This document shows, piece by piece, positions 25,062 to 32,935 of a stretch of DNA of 53,551 nt. The notes below the pieces were generated by a model that was not told where the DNA came from, ran no database searches, and saw only the letters and a list, made by a program, of their open reading frames with translations. A program made the position numbers and the translations under genes. Numbering within the stretch: the first letter of the stretch is position 1; each line of letters starts with the position of its first letter. Origin of the DNA: an uncultured Gardnerella sp. (lineage in GTDB: Bacteria; Actinomycetota; Actinomycetes; Actinomycetales; Bifidobacteriaceae); NCBI GenBank assembly GCA_947289115.1, contig CAMYPG010000008.1:1-53551 (forward strand), given 5' to 3'.

Positions 25062-27768
25062 GTTGGCTCCTTTCAGTTCGCGTAAGGCTTCCTTCTTCTA
25101 AATCTTTCATTTTTTCACTTGTGTTTATTTTATTTTTTATACAATCTAAGTCTGTATTGTTTAAACTTTTTGCATTGCTTTTAAAATCTATTTGTAAATT
25201 ATCCTGCTTCCAAAGATTGGAATCTATTGCTGTTATATAAATTCCAGTAGTCTCTCTTTCCCACAGTAGTTGCAAAGTTCGTTTATTGCTAGAGCTAAGG
25301 CATTGATAAACGTGGTGGAATGGGTTTATGCACACGTTTTTTGCCCATGTTTTTCCGCCGTCGTAGCTAAATCTCACAACTCCGCGACCGCGATAAGGCA
25401 TCATTTGGCTTGCGTTTGCAAACGCTATGCAGTCTGCGTTGTCTGCATTTTTGCTGTTAAAACAGGTTGCGCTCGGCTGGCTGAATATCTCTGGCAAACT
25501 TGTGTCAAAAATTAGCTCGCTCCAAGTTTCTCCGCAATCATGACTAATGGCTTTGCCTACACATCCCGAGCGATTTTGATTTCGGAAGAAAGCCAGAATA
25601 TCGCCATTTTTGCGTTCAACAAACACAGTTTCGGAGCTTGTGGCATCGTCGTCTTGCATTGTTATAGGATCTACGATTTTTCCGTTGATTAATCGCCCTT
25701 CGTTAATCATTTTGCCTCGGCTCCATGTTTTGCCGTCGTCGTCCGAAATAAGCGCTCCCGAAGAATAGTGCGATTTGCTTTTGCCGCTGCAATAGAATGG
25801 CACAAGTATTCTGCCGTAATGTTTCTCGCTTTGTCTAATAACTATTCCGTTCCCTGGGCATACTCCAGCGAAGCTCATCCATGGCTCCTTAACCATGTGG
25901 TCGATTAAGCGTGGCACACTCCATGTTTTGCCGTCGTCGTCCGAGTAGATTTGAGCTATATAACACGTTTTTTCGGCAAATAATGGCTGACTTTCGCTTG
26001 CAATTCCTTGCGATTTCCATATGTTCCACGTGGAACTGTCGCAAGTTTGTTTACTGTGCGAGTTATTGCGTAAGTCATTGTGCGAATCGCAATTTTTTAT
26101 ACTTCCGTCTGGGAAAACTAGCCACTTTGTTGCGCATTCTTTTTCGCTAGAATCGCATGGCAATTTTACGGCCGCGCTTCCATCCATTGCCGCCGCGTAG
26201 TTGCCACCTAAGCGGTCTATAAGCTTGATTCTTCCGCACGCGTCTACGCCTACAGCGGTTTTGCAATTTGTTAGCCCAATTCCGCTAGGATTAAGGTCTA
26301 TTAATACGTTAATTCTTTCGCTTTTTCCCGCTGGATCTAAAATGGGGCAGGAGTCGATTGCGCTCGCGCCCAGTTTTCCAAGGTTTTTGCCAGGCATGTT
26401 GATTACGGTTTGCAAAGGCTTCCACGTTTTTCCGCCATCTGTGGATCTGCGAATCACAAAGTTTATGTGGTTTGGAGCGTCGTTTGAAACGCTTGTTCGC
26501 TGGTCTGCTCCTGCGATTAGCGTTCCCATGCGCGTTTTTACAAGAGACGGTATTCTGTAGCTGCGAGAGCTCGCATATCCCGTATCGAATAATGCGGTTG
26601 TTACAAGCGGCTTTACTCTTGATATTCTTTGGATTTGTCCTTCGGTTAGTGCGCTAAAGTAGATTCCGCCTGTTCTAGCTTCGCCCATTAATCGCACTCC
26701 GCGCAAGTCTTCGCCTATACTCACTGCGTTTAATTCTGGTATGTTTGCAAACCAGAATTGTCCTATGTTGTGCGACTGGCTGTATCCGTCTACGTAAATG
26801 TCGGTTGCTCCGCGATTTGCGCGAATAATCAAGTCGTGCCATTCGCCGTCGTCAACGCTTGCGGCTGCTTCGATTACGCTTTTTACGCACGTTTCGCTGT
26901 CGATTAGCGTGATTTTTATGCCTTCTGGTCCTGCGTACACGCTTATTTTTCCGCTAGATTCTAGATTAGTTTTTGTTCCAACAGTTCCAGCAGCAAAAAG
27001 CACTCCATGTTGGCCAGGTCCGCGCAATCTAAATTGAATGTGCAAAGTTCCGCTTGAGTTGCAAGATACGCGTTTTATGTCTCTTGCACAAATCGTAGGT
27101 CCTGCAAACCATATGTCTGGCTGTGCTTGAGTGGCCGAATTTGCGATTTCTTCTGGATTTGGCAAGTGACTTGAGTAGTAAAAGTCGTAGATTTGCGAAG
27201 ATTCTGCCTGCGCTGCACACACTTCGGCCGCTTTTCCGCTCACTCTTTGCGGCCCAAGATTCGTTGCGCTCGCAAAGCATTGGTATCCGTCTAAATAGAA
27301 TCGGCTTCCAAAACTTCCGTACGTTATTGCAAAATCGTGTTCGCGCCCGTCGCATGCGCCTAGCGCATCTTCCATTTGTAGTGCAATTTCTTTCGCACCG
27401 TTTGCGTCGGCGCTATCTTCTAAAAGATTTTGTGCACTAAGCAGGGGAGCGTCTTCTTTAATACTTATTTTTATTATTGGAGTTGTGTGCTCTTGTTGTG
27501 CAGAAGCTTCCGACTTTTGCGCGGGCTTAATATCTAATAAATCACAATCCGAATTTGCTACAAATTTAAACCCTATTATTCCTTCGTTCTGATTTATTTC
27601 CTCGTTTTTATCTTTGCGATTGATTCCCGATTCGTTTTCGCTATATTTTTTGATTTCACTAGATGGTGTAATTTTTATTGTGGCATGGTTGAATCGCGTG
27701 TGCTCCGAACCTTTGATATCCGCGATATCTTCAATAAGGCTCGTCGTCTTCGTTGAACGACGTTCCAT
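25045..27768 (-). CDS. Sialidase without signal peptide, copy B
   Basis: A 907-residue paralogue of the sialidase at 12251-14524, with the same plan: two laminin-G-like regions, then a propeller with SYRIPS, the Asp boxes STDGGKTW, SDDDGKTW (twice), SHDCGETW and SYDGGKTW, and arginines in GRILVPFY and MMPYRGRG. The likely nucleophile tyrosine is in HHVYQC. It is longer by a polar N-terminal stretch of about 80 residues rich in Glu/Lys/Asn and by an insert of about 40 residues with several cysteines in the propeller. There is no signal peptide or anchor. The start at 27768 follows GGAGG by six bases. It forms an operon with GntR copy B. Confidence 0.88.
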   Translation of the reverse strand: MERRSTKTTSLIEDIADIKGSEHTRFNHATIKITPSSEIKKYSENESGINRKDKNEEINQNEGIIGFKFVANSDCDLLDIKPAQKSEASAQQEHTTPIIKISIKEDAPLLSAQNLLEDSADANGAKEIALQMEDALGACDGREHDFAITYGSFGSRFYLDGYQCFASATNLGPQRVSGKAAEVCAAQAESSQIYDFYYSSHLPNPEEIANSATQAQPDIWFAGPTICARDIKRVSCNSSGTLHIQFRLRGPGQHGVLFAAGTVGTKTNLESSGKISVYAGPEGIKITLIDSETCVKSVIEAAASVDDGEWHDLIIRANRGATDIYVDGYSQSHNIGQFWFANIPELNAVSIGEDLRGVRLMGEARTGGIYFSALTEGQIQRISRVKPLVTTALFDTGYASSRSYRIPSLVKTRMGTLIAGADQRTSVSNDAPNHINFVIRRSTDGGKTWKPLQTVINMPGKNLGKLGASAIDSCPILDPAGKSERINVLIDLNPSGIGLTNCKTAVGVDACGRIKLIDRLGGNYAAAMDGSAAVKLPCDSSEKECATKWLVFPDGSIKNCDSHNDLRNNSHSKQTCDSSTWNIWKSQGIASESQPLFAEKTCYIAQIYSDDDGKTWSVPRLIDHMVKEPWMSFAGVCPGNGIVIRQSEKHYGRILVPFYCSGKSKSHYSSGALISDDDGKTWSRGKMINEGRLINGKIVDPITMQDDDATSSETVFVERKNGDILAFFRNQNRSGCVGKAISHDCGETWSELIFDTSLPEIFSQPSATCFNSKNADNADCIAFANASQMMPYRGRGVVRFSYDGGKTWAKNVCINPFHHVYQCLSSSNKRTLQLLWERETTGIYITAIDSNLWKQDNLQIDFKSNAKSLNNTDLDCIKNKINTSEKMKDLEEGSLTRTERSQHGRDI

Positions 27769-27813
27769 TTTAGTCCTCCATGACCAGAAAAATTAAAACC
27801 ACTATGTTTTAAC

Positions 27814-27831
27814 ACGTCTGACGTCTTACGA
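27814..27831 (-). promoter_or_regulatory. Candidate NanR operator at the sialidase B promoter
   Basis: ACGTCTGACGTCTTACGA contains two tandem overlapping FadR-type boxes offset by seven bases (ACGTCTGACGT and ACGTCTTACGA). It lies 46 bases upstream of the sialidase start. Read toward the gene, GTCAGACGT is followed by a TAAAAC that could be a -10 element, at the same distance as at 14716-14741. Confidence 0.66.
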
Positions 27832-27905
27832 CATCTACTTATTTAGTCTATCACATATTTTTAAGCAAACGCGCAACTGTTGTAAGATGATGCTACAAAA
27901 TAAAA

Positions 27906-27931
27906 AAGAACGTCGAAAAATCAACGTTCTT
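27906..27931 (-). terminator. Terminator of tRNA-Leu(CAG)
   Basis: Stem AAGAACGT/ACGTTCTT with a ten-base loop. On the minus strand the T run (TTTTTT) follows directly, seven bases beyond the tRNA 3' end. Confidence 0.85.
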
Positions 27932-27937
27932 AAAGAG

Positions 27938-28020
27938 TGCGAACGGCGGGACTTGAACCCGCACGAGTATACACTCACTGCCACCTGAAGACAGCGCGTC
28001 TACCATTCCGCCACGTTCGC
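27938..28020 (-). tRNA. tRNA-Leu(CAG)
   Basis: On the minus strand, acceptor GCGAACG/CGTTCGC, anticodon stem CTGTC/GGCAG around TTCAGGT (anticodon CAG), a long variable arm typical of leucine tRNAs, T arm with GGTTCAAGTCC and discriminator A. CCA is not encoded. It lies between the sialidase B promoter and the second copy of the direct-repeat element. Confidence 0.94.
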
Positions 28021-28150
28021 ATACAGACCACAAAGCTACCATATTTGCAGCCGTTTAGCAAATATGGACATTCGTGTGTTTATGCAAAACTCGTCAACTT
28101 TTCCGCTTTTTGTTGCTCTAATTGCTGTTTTGAGCTACAAAGTGCGTAAT

Positions 28151-28205
28151 CATGTAGTGCGTTTGTATCAAAAAACACCAAAATTCAGTACAAACGCACT
28201 ACATG
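28151..28205. repeat. 17-bp perfect inverted repeat before repeat copy 2
   Basis: Arms CATGTAGTGCGTTTGTA (28151-28167) and its complement (28189-28205) enclose 21 A/C-rich bases. It lies 33 bases left of the second repeat element and has no counterpart next to copy 1. It may be a hairpin terminator of unknown origin or an end of a mobile-element remnant. Confidence 0.8.
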
Positions 28206-28237
28206 AAAGCACTAAGGCAGGTCGTCGCGCAAGTGAG

Positions 28238-28545
28238 GTAGAGATTCGAGATTTTTCGCAGCGTATGAAGCGAACCTCAGCATGAAATGGTGATTCGCTG
28301 AAACAGCAAGAAAAATCGAGAATCTCGATGATTAAGCAATACGCAATTGTTCAGACACGTAAGAGGGCTGGGTGATTCTTGGTCGAACAGTATAAGAGCG
28401 GCAGCCGATACCAAATAATCCAAATGATCAACCACTACAAACAAACTTCAACCAAAAAACAAAATCAAAACCAAATCGGAACAACCGCAACAACAGACTA
28501 CACGTAAGAGGCAGAGCGTTGTGAGACAAGAATTACCCAGCCCTC
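28238..28545. repeat. Direct-repeat element, copy 2 (candidate structured RNA or MITE)
   Basis: About 308 bases matching 23871-24179 over the full length in the same orientation. The nested hairpin (28269-28299) has inner stem CAT-GAA-ATG instead of CATC-TTT-GATG: shorter, but still paired. The 19-base long-range helix is kept (28363-28381 with 28527-28545), with one C to T change giving G-U. Small insertions and deletions in the A/C-rich linker are frame-breaking. It sits between tRNA-Leu and the 3' end of tgt. The two copies flank the sialidase B operon and tRNA-Leu. Confidence 0.76.
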
Positions 28546-28673
28546 GCGCAACAGCAAACAGAGAATACCGTTCGCGCGGCTAATCCGCGCGAACGCAGAA
28601 ACACCCAGACCTCACACAACGTTAAGTAGGAAATTGCACAACAACAAGTAAGGATTGCGCAACACCAAGCAAA
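28546..28673. repeat. Extension of repeat copy 2 with a GC-rich palindrome
   Basis: After copy 2 ends, the sequence repeats a variant of the element's 3' edge (GAAACACCCAGACCTC near 28599) seen only once in copy 1. Between them is a perfect 11-bp hairpin CGTTCGCGCGG/CCGCGCGAACG (28569-28595) with loop CTAAT, very GC-rich for this genome. The tail ATAGGAAA/GTAGGAAA-like sequence matches the end of copy 1. No gene is visible. Confidence 0.65.
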
Positions 28674-29999
28674 TTATCCGCGCGAGCCATTTTCGTAGTA
28701 GTGCGCAAGCGATTCATCGCGGAACTCTTCAAAATATCCGCCGTCAATCGACGCGCGAATGTCGTCTAGAAGCTTAACAAAGAATCGCTCGTTGTGAATC
28801 GTAGCAAGCGTGTATCCGTTCATCTCTTTAGCGCGCAGTAAATGGCTAACATACATGCGCGAATAATGCGTGCAAGTGTAGCAATCGCATCCAGCTTCAA
28901 GCGGTCCCTGATCGTGCTTAAATTCGGCGCGCTTTACGTTGTATCGTCCGTGGCGAGTAAAAATCGCGCCGTTTCGGCCGCATCGCGCAGGGGCAACGCA
29001 ATCAAACGTATCTCCGCCGTTTTCTACGCAAGCAAAAATGTCGTCAACTGCAGCAATTCCAAGCACGTGGCGAGGGCGATTTTCTGGCATAGCATCGCAG
29101 ATCCAAGCGCAAGTGTCTCCAATAATGCGCTTTTCAATTGCTCCACCAATTCCGACGCCATCAAAGTCGAGCGAAGCAATCTGCTCTGCCGCGTGCCTAC
29201 GCAAATCCTCGTAATTCGCTCCCTGAACAACGCCATACAACGCCTGATACGGCTTTCCTAATCGCGCCTCGGTTAATCGCTTGTGTTCGGCAACACAACG
29301 CTTAGCCCAGCGGAAAGTGCGCTCAACCGACTCTTCTTGATATCGACGAGTATTCATCAAAGTTGTAAGCTCATCGAAAGCAAACATAATATCCGCGCCA
29401 AGCTTGTGTTGAATACCCATTGAGATTTCTGCGCTAAATCGGTGAATTGAGCCGTTTAGAGGGGACTTAAACGTTACGCCATCCTCGTCAACGAATGCCA
29501 TACGCTCTTTACCTTCTGCAATAACATCGTCGGACTTCATGCCTGTAACGTCCATTGCAAGAGTTTTCTTAAAACCAGCGCCAAGCGAAAGCACTTGGAA
29601 TCCGCCAGAATCCGTAAAAGTTGGGCCATCCCAGTTCATAAACTTTGCAAGACCGCCAGCTTCGTCTAAAATGTCTTCGCCAGGGCGCTCATATAAGTGG
29701 AATGCGTTAGAAAGCATGCATTGGCCGCCCAAGTCTTTTATTGACTCTGGCAGCACGGCCTTCATTGCGGCTTGAGTTGCAACAGGCACAAAAGCAGGCG
29801 TGTGAATATCTCCGTGAGGCGTGCGAATCACGCCAGTTCGCCCGTATCTAGCTCCATCTTTTCCCTTGCCGTCCGCCGTATTTTCCAAACGCGTTTTTGT
29901 TGTAAACGAGAATTCGCTGCGATCTCCAGGCTTACCAGGCTCTGCTCCGCGTGGGTGTTCAATAAGATTAGTCATACCTTTTACTCTATTAGAAGGCAT
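28674..29999 (-). CDS. tgt: tRNA-guanine transglycosylase (queuine tRNA-ribosyltransferase)
   Basis: Replaces guanine 34 in tRNAs for Asp, Asn, His and Tyr with a queuosine precursor. The 441-residue protein carries HTPAFVPVATQAAMK, the substrate pocket TDSGGFQVLSLG, the nucleophile aspartate region FAFDELT, the GVVQGANY segment and the zinc motif CDCYTC with a downstream cysteine/histidine. The N-terminus has an extra 40 residues. Start 29999 is the longest ATG; an ATG at 29975 (MTNLIEH) is also possible and neither has a good ribosome binding site. Gene order around it suggests it is transcribed alone. Confidence 0.94.
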   Translation of the reverse strand: MPSNRVKGMTNLIEHPRGAEPGKPGDRSEFSFTTKTRLENTADGKGKDGARYGRTGVIRTPHGDIHTPAFVPVATQAAMKAVLPESIKDLGGQCMLSNAFHLYERPGEDILDEAGGLAKFMNWDGPTFTDSGGFQVLSLGAGFKKTLAMDVTGMKSDDVIAEGKERMAFVDEDGVTFKSPLNGSIHRFSAEISMGIQHKLGADIMFAFDELTTLMNTRRYQEESVERTFRWAKRCVAEHKRLTEARLGKPYQALYGVVQGANYEDLRRHAAEQIASLDFDGVGIGGAIEKRIIGDTCAWICDAMPENRPRHVLGIAAVDDIFACVENGGDTFDCVAPARCGRNGAIFTRHGRYNVKRAEFKHDQGPLEAGCDCYTCTHYSRMYVSHLLRAKEMNGYTLATIHNERFFVKLLDDIRASIDGGYFEEFRDESLAHYYENGSRG

Positions 30000-30340
30000 G
30001 ACGATATGCGCATAAGTTGTGGCATTGTACGCGGAAAAGTCGTCAGCAACCGTTCGTTAAATTTTACGTGTTTATGTATTTTCTATAAAAACCGCTAGCT
30101 AATTTTACGGTATTCATACGGTAACTATATGGTATTTATACGGCATTATATGGCTAAATATTCAGGTAATTTTAAGAGCAAAACGTTTAACTCATATTGT
30201 AAGAAAATTAAATCTTAGATTTTAACTTACGCTTTATTTGCGTGTAGAAAGATTAAAGCGCGTAAAAATCTCATATTAACTTGTATGAATGCGTGTAATC
30301 AGATTAGAGTATGTTGTGTTAAAAGATTTAAGGAGGATTA
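30000..30340. other. Divergent promoter region between tgt and the HtrA-type gene
   Basis: 341 AT-rich bases. Short direct repeats of the type ACGGTATTCATACGGTA and ATGGTATTTATACGGC lie around 30106-30146. The Shine-Dalgarno AAGGAGG of the next gene is at its right end. No operator or RNA gene is evident. Confidence 0.5.
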
Positions 30341-32191
30341 ATGGCTGACGATATTTATGATTCTAAGGCCTATGATTCTAGTGAAGTGCAATCTGAGCAG
30401 TCTTCACAAGGACAGTCACAGACGGAGGAGACTAAGCAGACTGGTCAGGGTGAACCTCAGATTTATCGTCCTGCTCCGGAATATGGTGCATATGGTCCTG
30501 TTAATACTGGCGACGGAAGTGATGAAAATAATTCTGCAAACTCTTCGGTTGCTGGCGACTCTTCTGCTAATGATGGTGAAGAATCGTCAAGAAACACAGT
30601 TAACGGAGATTATGCGCGTTCGGATGACAATTTGGATAATCCATTCTTGCCTTATGGTGATCCCTATAGCGGCAATATTAAAAATTCTAGATTTGGGAAT
30701 CCTTATGATTTGAGTGATGATGCTGCTGATGGCGATGCTGCTGATAGAGATGCTGGCGATAATCAGGATGATGCAGTTCATGGCGAAGTACAGGTCGTAA
30801 ATCAGGGTTCAAATCAGAATCCAAATCAGGGTCCAAATCAAGTTCCACATGTAGTGTACAAAAAGCGTGGCGCTAGAAAAGAGTCCAGAGAAAACTCAAA
30901 TATAACAGTGGCGATTGTATCGTCAATTATTTCTGCAGTGGTATGCGTTGTTGTAATGTCATTCGCTATTACTCAAGGACTAATTTCTATTCCAGGTTCG
31001 GGAACGCTTGCAGATGTAGGCACACAATCATCTTCAAAAGGAACAGCAGTAGTAAAAGGTGGTCAATCTCCAGATTGGCGTTCGGTTGCTAAAAACGTTT
31101 CTGGCGGCGTTGTGTCTATTCAGGCGCGCAATGACAAGAATATGAGCAAAGGCTCTGGGGCAATAATCGACAAGCAAGGTCATGTTGTTACAAACAATCA
31201 CGTTATTGCTGGAATGCAACAGTTGCAAGTAACGCTATCTAATGGCCAGATTTACAAGGCAAAGCTTGTTGGAACCGATAAAACTACCGATTTGGCTGTG
31301 CTTAAAGTAGACGGTTTACCAAGTAACGTAAAACCAGTTGAGTTTGCTGATTCTGATGCTCTTGCTGTTGGAGAACCTGTGATGGCAATTGGAAATCCTC
31401 TTGGTTACGACGATACTGCTACAACAGGCATTGTTTCCGCGCTTAATCGCCCAGTTTCCGTTATGGATGATCAGAGTCGTTCGGAAATCGTAACAAATGC
31501 TGTGCAAATTGACGCTGCAATCAATCCTGGTAATTCTGGCGGACCAACTTTTGATGCTGCTGGAAAAGTAATCGGTATTAATTCTTCTATTGCCGCAACT
31601 TCTGCTAGAGGCGGCACAGCAGGGTCTATTGGAATTGGATTTGCTATTCCGTCTAATCTTGTTAAGCGCGTAGTAAACGAGATTATTAAGAATGGTTCTG
31701 TAAAACACGTTGCTCTTGGAATTATGGTTAAAAGCGTGAACGTAACGCAAAATAACATTACGCGCGGCGGCGCTCAAGTGGCGTCTGTAACTCCTGGCGC
31801 TCCTGCAGCAAAAGGCGGAATGCGTGCTGGAGATACAATCGTGGCGTTTAATGGAAAGCCTGTGACAAGCAATTATTCGCTTTTGGGATTTGTGCGCGCT
31901 ACCGCTTTGGGAGATAAGGCAACAATAACGGTTGTTCGTGGTAACGGAACTGTCAATCTAACAGTCAAGTTTAACCAAGAAGAAGCTGCTGTTAATGGCG
32001 CAACTCGTCAAGACCCTCGATCCTTGAGGAAGCGCGGAAGTAAACAGCCTGATTCTTCCGATAAGAAGAGCCAGAACAACAATGGAGGCGATTCTTCAGA
32101 TGGAGATGATGATTCTTTGGATCAGCTCCCTCGAGGCGGAGACGACGATTCTGACGATGGTGGCATTTTTGACCCATTCGGTTTCTGGTAA
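30341..32191 (+). CDS. HtrA/DegP-type serine protease with PDZ domain
   Basis: A membrane-anchored protease for protein quality control at the cell surface. The 616-residue protein has a disordered N-terminus rich in Gln, Ser, Asn and Asp (1-175, with NQNPNQGPNQ-type repeats), one membrane helix (about 188-211), a trypsin-like domain with His287 (NNHVIAG), Asp317 (TDLAVLKV) and Ser399 (GNSGGP), and a C-terminal PDZ domain (about 455-550). The tail is acidic and Ser/Asp-rich. The membrane helix faces outward, so the protease should act outside the membrane. AAGGAGG precedes the start. It ends nine bases before a nitroreductase gene. Confidence 0.93.
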   Translation: MADDIYDSKAYDSSEVQSEQSSQGQSQTEETKQTGQGEPQIYRPAPEYGAYGPVNTGDGSDENNSANSSVAGDSSANDGEESSRNTVNGDYARSDDNLDNPFLPYGDPYSGNIKNSRFGNPYDLSDDAADGDAADRDAGDNQDDAVHGEVQVVNQGSNQNPNQGPNQVPHVVYKKRGARKESRENSNITVAIVSSIISAVVCVVVMSFAITQGLISIPGSGTLADVGTQSSSKGTAVVKGGQSPDWRSVAKNVSGGVVSIQARNDKNMSKGSGAIIDKQGHVVTNNHVIAGMQQLQVTLSNGQIYKAKLVGTDKTTDLAVLKVDGLPSNVKPVEFADSDALAVGEPVMAIGNPLGYDDTATTGIVSALNRPVSVMDDQSRSEIVTNAVQIDAAINPGNSGGPTFDAAGKVIGINSSIAATSARGGTAGSIGIGFAIPSNLVKRVVNEIIKNGSVKHVALGIMVKSVNVTQNNITRGGAQVASVTPGAPAAKGGMRAGDTIVAFNGKPVTSNYSLLGFVRATALGDKATITVVRGNGTVNLTVKFNQEEAAVNGATRQDPRSLRKRGSKQPDSSDKKSQNNNGGDSSDGDDDSLDQLPRGGDDDSDDGGIFDPFGFW

Positions 32192-32200
32192 ACTGATAGC

Positions 32201-32911
32201 ATGACTTACAAAGATTTTTGCCAACTTGCATCGGAGCGGTTTTCTGCACGCGACTTTTTAAACAAGCCGATTGAGCAAAACATTTTAGAGTCAATATTGC
32301 ACACCGCTTCTCTTGCGCCAAGCTGGAGCAACACAAGAGCTTATGCGATTGCGATTGCACAAGGTGGCAAAAAAGATCGCATTGTGAAAGCTTATTTAGA
32401 TAAGTGCAATGCAATGCTTAAAGCCAAAGATAAGAATTTGAGCGAATCTGAGCGCGCTCAGTTTGCTCAAGAGTCAGCGCCTAATGGTGACGTTCCTGTT
32501 GCAAAGCCGTACCCCGACGATCTAAAACAGCGAAGCGCTAAACTCGGTCTAGCGTTATATTCGCATTTAGGAATCGAAAGGCACGATTTTGCAGCTAGGA
32601 ACGCCCATACGCACAGAAATTTCGAAGCTTTTGGAGCACCCGTTATTGGCTTTGTTTTAGCTAGACGCGATTTTATGCCATTTGCTGCAATGGATGCAGG
32701 TCTTATGCTACAAACGCTGTTTCTTGCTGCTAAAGATTTAGGCGTTGACTCTTGTCCGCTTGGAGTTTTGGCTACTTGGCGAGATCCGCTAGACGCGGAG
32801 TTTGACGTTCCAGAAAACATGGAGCTTTTAACTGGATTTGCGCTTGGGTATGCTAGCGATTCGCACACAAACGAGTTTAGAGCAGAGCATCCAAAGATTG
32901 AGCTGCTGTAG
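32201..32911 (+). CDS. Nitroreductase-family FMN oxidoreductase
   Basis: A 236-residue FMN-dependent NAD(P)H oxidoreductase. It begins with the family pattern around RFSARDFLNKPIEQNILESIL and continues with ASLAPSWSNTRAYAIA (FMN and substrate pocket), FVLARRDFMPFAAMDAGLMLQTLFLAAKDLGVDSCPLG (dimer and FMN binding) and a final ALGYAS. It is nine bases after the HtrA-type gene with no clear Shine-Dalgarno site, which suggests coupling. The natural substrate (nitro compound, quinone or flavin) is not known. Confidence 0.9.
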   Translation: MTYKDFCQLASERFSARDFLNKPIEQNILESILHTASLAPSWSNTRAYAIAIAQGGKKDRIVKAYLDKCNAMLKAKDKNLSESERAQFAQESAPNGDVPVAKPYPDDLKQRSAKLGLALYSHLGIERHDFAARNAHTHRNFEAFGAPVIGFVLARRDFMPFAAMDAGLMLQTLFLAAKDLGVDSCPLGVLATWRDPLDAEFDVPENMELLTGFALGYASDSHTNEFRAEHPKIELL

Positions 32912-32935
32912 CGATTGCGAAACAATTGTTTTTGC

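Noticed and set aside
23871..28545. CRISPR array or CRISPR-associated RNA
   Set aside because: There are only two long copies 4.4 kb apart, no short spaced repeats and no cas genes.
28842..29261. Plus-strand ORF inside tgt
   Set aside because: It is a shadow of tgt; the minus-strand protein has all family motifs.
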